From the NCBI GenBank assembly GCA_017479935.1, contig JAFVBO010000033.1, forward strand, positions 1 to 35,879: 35,879 bases of DNA, given 5' to 3'. The DNA comes from Lachnospiraceae bacterium. Lineage in GTDB: Bacteria; Bacillota; Clostridia; Lachnospirales; Lachnospiraceae. The notes under the pieces were generated by a model, which was not told where the DNA came from, made no database searches, and saw only the letters and a list, made by a program, of their open reading frames with translations. Positions 15,342-23,148 of this stretch are shown here, in pieces. Positions within the stretch are counted from its first letter, which is position 1. Each line of letters begins with the position of its first letter. The position numbers were made by a program, and so were the translations under genes.

Positions 15342-15733
15342 CCATGCCCCACGCCTCCGGAAGATTTTCAAATACATGGGGTTTGGCACAAAAAGGCAAG
15401 ATCCCCATGCACCCTAGCCTTTGGAAGCTTCTGACATGCATGGGAATTGGCGCAAAAAGGGAATTTCCCCATGTAATGTAGCCATCGGAAGCTTAATAAA
15501 TGCATGGGGATTGGCACAAAAAGGCAAGATCCCCATGCACTCTAGCCATCGGAAGCTTCAAATATGCATGGGGAATGGCGGAAAAAGGCAAGATCCCCAT
15601 GCACTCTAGCCATCGGAAGCTTCAAATATGCATGGGGAATGGCGGAAAAAGGCAAGTTTCCCATGCAATGTAGCCTTCGGAAGCTTCATGCTTGGATGGG
15701 GACCGGTGCAAAAAGGCAAGAACTTCAAATAGC
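15342..15733. repeat. Tandem array 2: 64-bp units of a different consensus
   Basis: Units start at 15375, 15439, 15503, 15567, 15631 and 15695 (the last partial), preceded by a shortened unit from about 15327. The consensus begins CATGGGGATTGGCACAAAAA, continues GGCAAGATCCCCATGCACTC and ends TAGCCATCGGAAGCTTCAAA plus TATG. GCATGGGGA pairs with TCCCCATGC around a 19-nt loop containing AAAAAGG. The period equals that of array 1, and both share the words GGCAAGAT and AAGCTTC. Small ORFs across it are by-products of the repeat. Confidence 0.92.
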
Positions 15734-15755
15734 TCTCGGGCAGAACATTACGTAA

Positions 15756-16107
15756 GTCAACAAGAGTGCCGGAGGCAGAGATTATATCCATTTGCGGTCA
15801 TGTGGAGAAGGCCTTAGAACCACTGCTCGAAAAAAATCTGCTTTAGGAGCAAAAAGCTCCATGTTTGCACCGGGCACTATGCTTCAACGTTCGTCTGACG
15901 ACTCCGTTTCAGCAAGTGCCCGGTGGGGCACGCACGTAAGCGTCAGTCATCGCCGTTGGCTCGACTGACGCTAAGTGCTCCGCTCCACCGAAGCGAGTTA
16001 GAAGATTTTTGCTCATGCTCTTTGCCAATTTTCTGAGCGGTAGTGGTTCTGACCGACGGAAGTTAGACCGCAAAGGATATATCTCTGCTTCCGGCACTCT
16101 TGTTGAC
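15756..16107. repeat. Full-length long-hairpin repeat element (352 bp)
   Basis: GTCAACAAGAGTGCCGGA at the left end pairs with TCCGGCACTCTTGTTGAC at the right, apart from one G-T or mismatch near the inner end. Inward lie a TATATCC / GGATATA segment, GCGGTC/GACCGC, a conserved asymmetric internal loop, and AGAACCACT/AGTGGTTCT. The centre carries two independent hairpins: CACCGGGCACT/AGTGCCCGGTG and AGCGTCAGTC/GACTGACGCT. It lies 43 bp beyond the stop codon of the minus-strand M20 gene and may also stop its transcript. Confidence 0.85.
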
Positions 16108-16150
16108 GACCTCAATCACAACAACATGTCACTTCAAAGGCAGGAAGATC

Positions 16151-17434
16151 TTACGGATGATCCACAATAGCATTCCAACTGCAATAATCAATCAGGTCCT
16201 CGCAGTCCGCAAAGGCAGGTGTAAAGCTCTGCCAGAAATCAGGCTTCTCCTCCATCGCCTGCAGGACAAAGGCGATCTCAGCGGCCGCGCCGTAGATCAT
16301 GGCGTTCTCGTCGATGTCGAATTCCGGCGTGTGGTGGCCGGAACCGGAGCCAAGTTCCTCGTTCTGGATGCCGACGAAGGCAAACACGCTGGGGTACTGA
16401 GCCATCATGGATCCGAAACTTTCGGAAGCCATCCAGGGTTCGCAGTCGGCCAGGACATCTTCGCCCAGGTAGTGCGAGACCGCGCGGCGGGCCAGGGCGG
16501 TTGTGTCCTTGCGGTTGGCAACGGGCAGATAGATCGGGATCTCTTTCAGTTCGTAGGGCATGCCGTAGTAACCGCACTCGGTGTCCAGGAGCTTCTTGAA
16601 GTTCTCACGATAGGTTTGGCCGGTGGGAAGGTCAAAGTAGCGGTAGGTTCCCTGGAAGAAGCACTCGGCAGGGATCACGTTCACGCGGTTTCCGCAGGAG
16701 ACTTCGCAGACGGAGAAGGTGAGGGGCGTGAAAGGATTGGTCTTGCGCAGGCGGATGTTGTTCATGCCGGAGTAGATGGCGCAGAAGCAATCGAGCGGGT
16801 TGTTGGCCTGGTCGGGGCGGGCGCCGTGTCCGTGCGCGCCTTTGATGGTGACGCGGAAGGAGCCGACGCCGGACATGAGGTTCCCCTCCTGTACGCAAAC
16901 TTTGCCAACGGGAAGATTCCAGTGGGTGTGGCAGGAGTAGCAGACGGAGATCGGAAGCTCGTCTTTATGGGCCTGCAGATAGCGGAAGAGGAAGGCGACG
17001 TTGCCGGTTCCTTCTTCGCCGCGCTCAAACATCAGAACGACGGAGCCGGGAAGGTCTTCCTTCATCTCGTTTAATACGAGGGCGGCTTCCAGGAGCATGG
17101 CCATGTGCGAGTCGTGTCCGCAGGTGTGGCTGACGCCGGGAACCTTGGAGACGCAGGCTTTCGGGCCTGCCAGGTTGTTGGGGCTTTCCTCGATTTCCAA
17201 GGCGTCCACGTCGGAGCGGAGAAGAACGCAGGGACCTTCTTTTCCTTTATTAATGAAGCCGAACAGGCCGCCGTTTTCTACGATCTCGTAGGGAATGCCG
17301 GCTTCCTTCAGGCGCGCGGCGACATAGTCGATGGTGGCCAGTTCCTTGTTGGAGGATTCCGGGTGCTCGTGCAGGTAGCGCCGGCAGGAGACCATATAGT
17401 CAAAATTGCTTTTTACTTTTTCAATTATGTTCAT
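16151..17434 (-). CDS. M20 family metallo-amidohydrolase (divergent member)
   Basis: A 427-residue cytoplasmic di-metal hydrolase of the M20D (aminoacylase/hippurate hydrolase/amidohydrolase) type, expected to cleave an N-acyl or amide bond. Visible are the N-terminal RRYLHEHPESSNKE block, LLRSDVDALEIEE, the metal-binding HTCGHDSHMAMLLEAAL, the catalytic-Glu region FERGEEGTGN, the dimerisation segment with GAHGHGARPDQANNPLD and the C-terminal SGSGHHTPEFDIDENAM. It diverges from the two plus-strand paralogues (SD instead of AD, GEE context, an extra stretch in the metal loop). ATG 17434 has AAAGGGAG upstream. It is transcribed divergently from the other M20 genes. Confidence 0.85.
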   Translation of the reverse strand: MNIIEKVKSNFDYMVSCRRYLHEHPESSNKELATIDYVAARLKEAGIPYEIVENGGLFGFINKGKEGPCVLLRSDVDALEIEESPNNLAGPKACVSKVPGVSHTCGHDSHMAMLLEAALVLNEMKEDLPGSVVLMFERGEEGTGNVAFLFRYLQAHKDELPISVCYSCHTHWNLPVGKVCVQEGNLMSGVGSFRVTIKGAHGHGARPDQANNPLDCFCAIYSGMNNIRLRKTNPFTPLTFSVCEVSCGNRVNVIPAECFFQGTYRYFDLPTGQTYRENFKKLLDTECGYYGMPYELKEIPIYLPVANRKDTTALARRAVSHYLGEDVLADCEPWMASESFGSMMAQYPSVFAFVGIQNEELGSGSGHHTPEFDIDENAMIYGAAAEIAFVLQAMEEKPDFWQSFTPAFADCEDLIDYCSWNAIVDHP

Positions 17435-17827
17435 GTTAAACTCCCTTTCTGGATAATTGTAAAATGAAAAGTAACGATTCAGCACGGATATGCAGAAACT
17501 GTAGGGAAACGGCTGCTTGCAGCCTGTTTTCTATTTTTAAGCGCAGATGTGCTGTAATGTCTCATTAGGTCACATTATCGAACTTTTCCGGCTCATTGTA
17601 AAGGGAAAAATCGAAAGATTTTTGAAAACTGGCGTGATAAAACCATTTTTTTCGGAATGTTCACGAAAAAATGCTGAAACAGGAAAAAATATTCGAGAAA
17701 GTACTTTCTTTTTTGGCGCACTTGTGGTTAAATGGTGGGAAGTAATAGAGCGCTGCGTTGAAGCAGAAATGCGTTACAGAAACAAGGGAGGGTTCCCCTT
17801 GAAAGAAAGATCGAAGAGGTGAGGAAG
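17435..17827. promoter_or_regulatory. Divergent control region between M20 genes
   Basis: A 393-bp AT-rich gap. It holds a hairpin GGCTGC-TT-GCAGCC (17511-17524) followed on plus by a T-rich stretch, a perfect 7-bp stem AAAAATC-GAAA-GATTTTT (17606-17623), and CATTTTTTTCG/CGAAAAAATG (17644-17673). A perfect 14-bp palindrome AGAAAGTACTTTCT is at 17696-17709. Just downstream, TGG-TTAAAT (17725-17733) could be an extended -10 for the plus-strand genes, placing the palindrome at the -35 position as an operator would be. A 91-codon ORF inside it has no recognisable features and is not called. Confidence 0.45.
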
Positions 17828-19012
17828 ATGACGGTTAAAGAGCTGGCAGAGAAATACGAAGGTTACGTCATCGAAAAGAGAAGACATTTTCATCAGTATC
17901 CGGAACTCAGCTTTGAGGAGAAGGAGACAACCGCTACGATTGTAGAGGAACTGAAAAATCTGGGCGTGGATGAGATCATCACCTTCCCTGATTATACCGG
18001 TTGCGTGGCAGTGATCCGCGGCGCGAAGCCCGGAAAAACCGTGATGCTGCGGGCGGATATCGATGCCCTTCCTGTCACCGAGGCGACTGGCCTGCCGTTT
18101 GCTTCCAAGCACCCCGGCGTGATGCACGCCTGTGGCCATGATAATCACATCGCGATGCTGTTAGGAGCGACGCGTGTTTTACTCGAAAAGAGAGACGAGA
18201 TCGAAGGCACGGTCAAGTGCATCTTCCAGGCGGCGGAGGAAAGCTGCTACGGATCGCGCTACTACGTGCAGCATGGCGTTTTGGACGGTGTGGATGCGGT
18301 GTTTGGCATGCACATCTGGAACGATGCCCCGTCGCCGTATGTGAACTTTGAGGCCGGCAAGCGCATGGCTTCCTGCGACAACTTCAAGATTACCGTGAAC
18401 GGTGTCTCTTCCCATGGCTCCGCTCCCCAGGGCGGCCGGGATGCCATCGTTGCCGCAGCTTCCATCATCATGAACCTGCAGACGTTTGAAAGCCGTCGCA
18501 ACGCGCCGTTAAACCCGCTGGTTATCACGATCGGCACCATCAAGGGCGGCGAGCGCTTCAACATTCTGGCCAACAAGGTGGAAATGGAAGGAACCATCCG
18601 CACTTATGACCGCGAGCTCCTTTCGCATCTGGCCGAAGACCTTCGTGTCATCATCGAAGGAACGGCGCAGGCCCTTGGCTGCACGGCGGAGCTTGAGTAC
18701 GACCACTATCTGCAGCCGGTGATCAACGATCACGAGGATCTGCTGCGGATTGCACAGCAAGCAGTCGTGAAGAACTACGGCGATGAGGGCTTATGCCCGA
18801 TGCCGACGCTGATGGGCAGCGAAGACTTTGCCAACTTCATGGAAGTGGTTCCTGGCGTATTTGGCTTCCTTGGCAGCCATAACGAAGAAAAGGGCACCAT
18901 CTACGGAAACCATAACAACCACTACAATGTGGATGAGGATGCCTTAAAGAGAGGCGTTTGCGTCTATGCGCAGTTTGCCCTGGATTTCCTGAAGGAGAAA
19001 GCAGGAGAGTAA
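17828..19012 (+). CDS. M20D family amidohydrolase
   Basis: A 394-residue cytoplasmic hydrolase related to hippurate hydrolase, N-acyl-amino-acid deacylase and N-acetyldiaminopimelate deacetylase. Motifs in order: RRHFHQYPELSFEEKET, MLRADIDALPVTEATG, the metal-binding MHACGHDNHIAMLLGA, FQAAEESCYGS with the catalytic Glu, GMHIWNDAPS, the lid dimerisation domain with GVSSHGSAPQGGRDA and the closing MGSEDFANFMEVVPGVFGFLG. ATG 17828 sits 6 nt after GAGGTG and is preferred to GTG 17819. The gene is followed by a close paralogue after 114 bp. The exact substrate cannot be read from sequence. Confidence 0.9.
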   Translation: MTVKELAEKYEGYVIEKRRHFHQYPELSFEEKETTATIVEELKNLGVDEIITFPDYTGCVAVIRGAKPGKTVMLRADIDALPVTEATGLPFASKHPGVMHACGHDNHIAMLLGATRVLLEKRDEIEGTVKCIFQAAEESCYGSRYYVQHGVLDGVDAVFGMHIWNDAPSPYVNFEAGKRMASCDNFKITVNGVSSHGSAPQGGRDAIVAAASIIMNLQTFESRRNAPLNPLVITIGTIKGGERFNILANKVEMEGTIRTYDRELLSHLAEDLRVIIEGTAQALGCTAELEYDHYLQPVINDHEDLLRIAQQAVVKNYGDEGLCPMPTLMGSEDFANFMEVVPGVFGFLGSHNEEKGTIYGNHNNHYNVDEDALKRGVCVYAQFALDFLKEKAGE

Positions 19013-19044
19013 AGAAGATATGCCGGATTGCGAAAGCAGCGATG

Positions 19045-19094
19045 CTGCCGGGCAATTTTGACAGGATTGCGGGCAAAGGATTATTTGCCGGCAG
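19045..19094 (+). promoter_or_regulatory. Hairpin and possible promoter before the second plus-strand M20 gene
   Basis: CTGCCGGGCAA (19045-19055) can pair with TTGCCGGCAG (19085-19094). Between them is a perfect TTGACA (19058-19063), but the sequence 17 nt later, TTATTT, is a poor -10. Promoter activity is uncertain. Confidence 0.3.
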
Positions 19095-19126
19095 TTTAAT
19101 AGAGAGACAAATAGGAGATTCTTAAA

Positions 19127-20290
19127 ATGACAATCAAAGAGTTAGGTGAGAAGTACGCAGATTATTGTGTTTCGATGAGAAGATATTTCCATCAGCATCC
19201 GGAACTGAGCCGCCAGGAAGTGGAAACTTCCAAGAGAGTGAAGGAAGAACTGGACAAGATGGGCCTTGCCTGGAGAGCCATCGCGGACAATGGCGTTCTT
19301 TGCGACATCGGTGGAAAGAAGCCTGGCAAGTGCATCCTGCTGCGCGCCGATATGGACGCTCTTCAGGTGCAGGAAGAAACCGGCTTTGAGTTTGCCTCCG
19401 AGGTTCCGGGCGTGATGCATGCCTGCGGTCACGACAGCCACATCGCCATGCTTCTTACCTGCGCGCAGATCCTGAAGGACATTCAGGACGAAATTAACGG
19501 TACGGTTCGTCTGTGCTTCCAGCCCGCGGAAGAGGTTGCCTGGGGCTGCATCACGTGTGTGGAACAGGGTGCCTTAGACGGTGTGGATGCGGTTTTCGCC
19601 ATCCATTCCTGGGCGGATGTAGATGCAGGAAAGGCTACCTGCCAGCCTGGTCCGCGCATGGCCGGTGCCGATATGTTTGATGTTAAAATTCACGGTAAGG
19701 GCGGTCACGGTGCCATGCCTCACCAGGGCATCGATGCCATCACCACCACCTGCGAGCTGGTCAGCGCTCTGCAGACGGTCATCAGCCGTGAGACCAGCCC
19801 GATGGAACCCGCCGTCTTAACCGTCGGTACCATCCAGGGCGGAACCCGCTGGAACGTGCTTCCGGAGTATGCCTCCATTTCCGGCACCACGCGTTTCTAC
19901 TCGGATGAACTGCGCGAGAATATCCCGATTCAGATGGAAAGAGTAGCGAAGAACGTCTGCGCTGCTCACAACTGCGAGTGCGAGTTTATCAACACCCGTA
20001 TCGTCCGCCCGACGATCAACGATCCGGAGATCGCCGAAATCGCTACCGGTTCCATCAAGAAGATCTTTGGCGAAAACGGCAATCAGAACTTTGGCCTCGT
20101 GACCGGCGGAGAAGACTTCTCCGAGATGCTGTCCCGCCGTCCCGGCGCTGTGGCGTTTGTCGGTATGAGAAACGAAGCGACCGGTGGCACTTATCCGAAC
20201 CATCACGGAAAGTTCAAGATCGATGAGCCGTCTATGTGCAAGGGCGCCGCTCTGTACGCACAGGTGGCCATGGACTACCTGAACAAGTAA
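19127..20290 (+). CDS. M20D family amidohydrolase (paralogue)
   Basis: A 387-residue paralogue of the preceding gene with the same architecture: RRYFHQHPELSRQEVET, LLRADMDALQVQEETG, MHACGHDSHIAMLLTCA, FQPAEEVAWG, the lid motif GKGGHGAMPHQGIDA and TGGEDFSEMLSRRPGAVAFVG. All metal ligands (HD, EE, and the late GGEDF region) are present, so it should be active. AGGAG precedes the ATG. The two paralogues probably arose by tandem duplication and then diverged in the substrate-binding lid (SHGSAPQGG versus GHGAMPHQG). A terminator follows. Confidence 0.9.
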   Translation: MTIKELGEKYADYCVSMRRYFHQHPELSRQEVETSKRVKEELDKMGLAWRAIADNGVLCDIGGKKPGKCILLRADMDALQVQEETGFEFASEVPGVMHACGHDSHIAMLLTCAQILKDIQDEINGTVRLCFQPAEEVAWGCITCVEQGALDGVDAVFAIHSWADVDAGKATCQPGPRMAGADMFDVKIHGKGGHGAMPHQGIDAITTTCELVSALQTVISRETSPMEPAVLTVGTIQGGTRWNVLPEYASISGTTRFYSDELRENIPIQMERVAKNVCAAHNCECEFINTRIVRPTINDPEIAEIATGSIKKIFGENGNQNFGLVTGGEDFSEMLSRRPGAVAFVGMRNEATGGTYPNHHGKFKIDEPSMCKGAALYAQVAMDYLNK

Positions 20291-20339
20291 AGACTTCAGC
20301 CAGGCTGCCTGTTTGAAGAACTTATAAATGAATTAGTAT

Positions 20340-20383
20340 AAACAAACCCAAGGGGCTGGAATACAGCCTCTTGGGTTTGTTGC
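20340..20383 (+). terminator. Rho-independent terminator after the M20 pair
   Basis: ACAAACCCAAGGGGCTG (20342-20358) pairs with CAGCCTCTTGGGTTTGT (20364-20380) with one mismatch or wobble; a TT follows. It is long and symmetrical, so it may work in both directions. Confidence 0.8.
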
Positions 20384-20475
20384 ATAAATATTCCTTAATC
20401 TGGCCGCTTCACGATTAATCGGCCTAAATTTTTAATATCCGGACAGAAATATTTTATAATATTCATAGACTGTTC

Positions 20476-20504
20476 TTGACAATCGTTAAACCCGGTGGTA
20501 TTAT
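20476..20504 (+). promoter_or_regulatory. Strong sigma-A promoter for the transporter gene
   Basis: TTGACA (20476-20481), a 17-nt spacer and TATTAT (20499-20504), about 75 nt before the start codon. It makes the transporter a separate unit from the M20 genes. Confidence 0.85.
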
Positions 20505-20578
20505 CACTCTGTGCATATGGGAGACGCCAGGGAGGTAAGCGTCTTCAGGAACTAAAAAAAAATCAAGGAGGTTACACT

Positions 20579-21793
20579 ATGTACAATTTTGCATTGGCTT
20601 TTGTCATTTGCTGCGTTGCCTATCTGATTGGCGAAATCGTGTCTAACCTGACCAAGGCATGGATCCCGTCCGTATTCGTAACGGCGGCTGTTTTGCTGGT
20701 TGGCTTCTGGACCATCATTCCGAAAGAAGTCGTTGGCGATTCCAAGCTGATCCCGTTTGGCTCCACGATCGGTATCTATCTGCTGCTGGTACACATGGGT
20801 ACCATCATTTCCCTGAAGCAGCTGGCTGAACAGTGGAAAACGGTTGTACTCTGTCTGGCAGGTCTGGCAGGCATGTGCTTATTCTGCTGGCTGATCTGCA
20901 TTCCGATTATCGGACGTGATTTTGTTATCGCAGGTCTTCCTCCGCTGACTGGCGGTATCATCGCTGCTACCGAGATGCAGAAGGCTGCAAAGGCAGCCGG
21001 CTTGGAAGAGGCTGCACTGTTTGCCATTGCAATGTACTGTGTACAGGGCTTTGCCGGCTATCCGCTGACGGCTGTCTGCCTGCAGCTTGAAGGCAAGAAG
21101 CTTCTGAAGGATTTCCGCGCCAATGGTGGAAAGACCAACGCGGACGCTGTTGCGGAAGCAAACAAGCTGGAAGCCGGCACTGCAAACGCTGGTTCCAAAA
21201 AGCTCCTTCCTCCGCTTCCCGAGAAGTGGAACGGCCCTGTCATGATCTTCCTGAAGATGGGTATTGTTGCATGGCTCGCTACTCAGCTTGGCACCGTTAA
21301 GATCCCTGTCATCGATTTCGCGATCTCCGGCGCTATCTGGGCTCTGATCCTTGGCGTTATCTTCACCACGATCGGCTTCCTGGATGTCAGCTCCTTAAAT
21401 AAGGCCAATTCCTATGGCATCATCATGTTCGCCCTGATGATGTTCGTATTCGATGGTCTGAAGGATGCTACCCCTGAAATGCTGGCAGATGTTATCGGCC
21501 CGATGATCCTCCTCATTGTTGTTGGTGTAGCTGGCATGGCTCTCTTTATTTTCATCGCGACGAAGCTCCTCAAGGTTGACTTTGCGTTAGGTCTTGCCAA
21601 CGGCCTGACCGCTCTGTACGGCTTCCCTCCGAATGCCATCATCACCGAGAATACCTGCAAGGCTCTGGGTGAGAATCAGGAGGAAGTGGATTACCTCATG
21701 AGCGAGATGTACCCCAGCATGATCGTTGGCGGTTTCACCACCGTTACGATTACCTCCGTTATCATCGCTGGTATCTTCTCCGGCTTGTTCTAA
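20579..21793 (+). CDS. Polytopic membrane transporter, family uncertain
   Basis: A 404-residue, very hydrophobic protein with about ten predicted membrane segments, no signal peptide and a central hydrophilic loop (about 175-220, LEGKKLLKDFRANGGKTNAD). A glycine-rich LPPLTGGIIAATEMQKAA block before the loop and a FPPNAIITENTCKALG block near the C-terminus look like the two discontinuous-helix regions of secondary carriers of the GltS/ion-transporter type. I cannot confirm the family. ATG 20579 lies 7 nt after AAGGAGG. Its position beside three M20 amidohydrolases suggests uptake of the peptide or N-acyl amino acid they cleave, or export of a product; this is inference. A terminator follows. 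Confidence 0.75.
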   Translation: MYNFALAFVICCVAYLIGEIVSNLTKAWIPSVFVTAAVLLVGFWTIIPKEVVGDSKLIPFGSTIGIYLLLVHMGTIISLKQLAEQWKTVVLCLAGLAGMCLFCWLICIPIIGRDFVIAGLPPLTGGIIAATEMQKAAKAAGLEEAALFAIAMYCVQGFAGYPLTAVCLQLEGKKLLKDFRANGGKTNADAVAEANKLEAGTANAGSKKLLPPLPEKWNGPVMIFLKMGIVAWLATQLGTVKIPVIDFAISGAIWALILGVIFTTIGFLDVSSLNKANSYGIIMFALMMFVFDGLKDATPEMLADVIGPMILLIVVGVAGMALFIFIATKLLKVDFALGLANGLTALYGFPPNAIITENTCKALGENQEEVDYLMSEMYPSMIVGGFTTVTITSVIIAGIFSGLF

Positions 21794-21870
21794 GCTTTAG
21801 AAGAAAAGTGTGTGGCGAAGCTTGTAAAAGGCTCACGCCGTTCACAATTGCATAGCTAAGATGAAAGAAG

Positions 21871-21910
21871 CCCCCTGTGCCGATTGTTTCGGTATAGGGG
21901 GTTTTCTCTT
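21871..21910 (+). terminator. Rho-independent terminator after the transporter
   Basis: CCCCCTGTGCCGA pairs with TCGGTATAGGGGG (two G-U pairs), followed by TTTTCTCTT. Confidence 0.85.
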
Positions 21911-21993
21911 GTATGGTGCAAAGTGAGAACGAGGAGAGAAGAACAAGAGCAGTGCGCTCAGGCGAACTTCTACGTGGCAGTGTGGATAAGGGC

Positions 21994-22022
21994 TTGACGC
22001 AGAAACCAACAGGAATTATAAT
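21994..22022 (+). promoter_or_regulatory. Strong sigma-A promoter for the flavin-reductase cluster
   Basis: TTGACG (21994-21999), a 17-nt spacer and a perfect TATAAT (22017-22022). The leader to the first start codon is about 107 nt. Confidence 0.85.
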
Positions 22023-22136
22023 TCAAAGTATAAATAAACTGTTCGATTTGTGCAAATGAGACAAAAATCTGAATGCTCATGTTTATATCCGCAAATCAGA
22101 CAGGAATCCCTGTATCAACGAAGGAGAAAAGATCCT

Positions 22137-23069
22137 ATGAGCAGTTTTGAAAACTTACGCGTTGTAGACAACTTTTACCAGACTTCGCTGTTTTTCCCGA
22201 TGCCCACGGTGGTGATCAGCACACTTTGCGAAGATGGTTCCACCTCGCTGGGACCGTATTCTTTGGTGCAGCCGTACTATGTGGCCGGTAAAGACTATTA
22301 TGCCATGCTTCTTTCCTGCCGGAATTCGTCCAACACGGCGCAGCACATCTTGCGGAACGGAAAATGCGCGATCAACTTCATCTCCGATGATCCGAAGATG
22401 TTTAAGGAGTGCGTGAAGCTTTCCTGGCCGGGAGACAAGCCGGAGGAGAAGATGCCGAACTGCAAGTTCCGGCTGGAGAAGAGCCAGATCATGGAGGAGA
22501 ACCCGGAGGATGTACGGCCGCAGGTTCTCACCGATGCCATTCAGGTGATCGAGTGCACCTGGATGCGGGATCTGGACGGCGCTGTGAACGACAAGCCCGG
22601 CGAGTTAAACGGGTATGAGCCGCCGTATCACGATTTCAACGGCATCACCAGCAAGTTTGGCGCGCACTTTATTCTGCGCGTTGATCGCATTCTGATGAAG
22701 AAGAAGTACGCCGATGCCATCATAAACGGTGTGAAGGCTGGGGACTTCCCGCATCTGCCGGTGGACTACGGATATCGTGACAGTAAGAACTTCTGGTTCC
22801 ACAAGGCGCGCCGGATGCATGCGGAGCTCCTTCCTATCAGAAAGGCTTCCCTCGCAAGTGTGCGCTACGCGGCGGATCGGGCCGACGACAAGGTGAAGTT
22901 TACGGATGACGCGCTGGAAACCATTTTAAATGTGCCGCGTGTGTTCCTGCCGCTGGTGCTGAAAGGATGCGTGGAATGGGGCCGCGAGAATCACGTGGAT
23001 CTGATTACGGCCGAGCATATGAAAATCATCAACGACAAGCGGTCGAAGGAAAAAAAGGACAAAAAGTAA
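22137..23069 (+). CDS. Flavin reductase-like protein with PCP_red-like C-terminal domain
   Basis: A 310-residue cytoplasmic protein. Residues about 10-200 look like the FMN-binding split-barrel flavin reductase domain: FPMPTVVISTLCEDGSTSLGPYS, then SCRNSSNTAQHILRNGKCAINF and a late GAHFILRVDRI strand. The last ~55 residues (VKFTDDALETILNVPRVF, then a KGCVEWGRE helix and DLITAEHMKIINDKR) resemble the small helical PCP_red domain first named in light-independent protochlorophyllide reductase. AAGGAG precedes ATG 22137 by about 10 nt; the longer frame from 22050 lies in the leader. A hairpin (23083-23117) without a T-run separates it from the next gene. A flavin-dependent redox role is likely; the substrate is unknown. 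Confidence 0.75.
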   Translation: MSSFENLRVVDNFYQTSLFFPMPTVVISTLCEDGSTSLGPYSLVQPYYVAGKDYYAMLLSCRNSSNTAQHILRNGKCAINFISDDPKMFKECVKLSWPGDKPEEKMPNCKFRLEKSQIMEENPEDVRPQVLTDAIQVIECTWMRDLDGAVNDKPGELNGYEPPYHDFNGITSKFGAHFILRVDRILMKKKYADAIINGVKAGDFPHLPVDYGYRDSKNFWFHKARRMHAELLPIRKASLASVRYAADRADDKVKFTDDALETILNVPRVFLPLVLKGCVEWGRENHVDLITAEHMKIINDKRSKEKKDKK

Positions 23070-23148
23070 ACAGGTAAAAATGCCAGAGCGCTTTCCCTGT
23101 CAGGGAAAAGTCGCTGGGAATGAAGAATGAAAAATCAGGAGGAAGGGT

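Larger units (their letters stand above)
14729..16118. mobile_element. Candidate non-autonomous composite element carrying the 64-bp arrays
   Basis: The same 9-mer CCTCAATCA occurs at 14729-14737 and 16110-16118. Just inside the left copy is a repeat-family arm (14745-14802). Just inside the right copy is the same arm in inverted orientation, the 3' arm of the 15756-16107 element. The interior holds two tandem arrays and no transposase or credible ORF. This fits terminal inverted repeats with a target duplication, but the outermost bases of the two ends do not match, so chance is not excluded. Confidence 0.35.

Noticed and set aside
14822-15733. CRISPR array
   Set aside because: Units are contiguous 64-bp repeats with no unique spacers between repeats, units vary throughout, and no cas gene is nearby.
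15170-15755. Small plus-strand ORFs with repeated MHGEWRKKARSP-like peptides
   Set aside because: They arise because the 64-bp units recur in successive frames; 64 is not divisible by 3, so no single frame is maintained and no ribosome site is present.
14343-16110. Prophage or integrative element at the tRNA cluster
   Set aside because: No integrase, phage or conjugation gene and no repeat of a tRNA 3' end; only non-coding repeats are present.
16100-17074. 324-codon plus-strand ORF opposite the M20 gene
   Set aside because: Shadow frame of a clear metallohydrolase. It contains no domain, and the ribosome site and motifs support the minus-strand gene.
17547-17822. 91-codon plus-strand ORF in the divergent M20 control region
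   Set aside because: AT-rich intergenic composition, no ribosome site, no recognisable feature, and it overlaps hairpins and a possible promoter.
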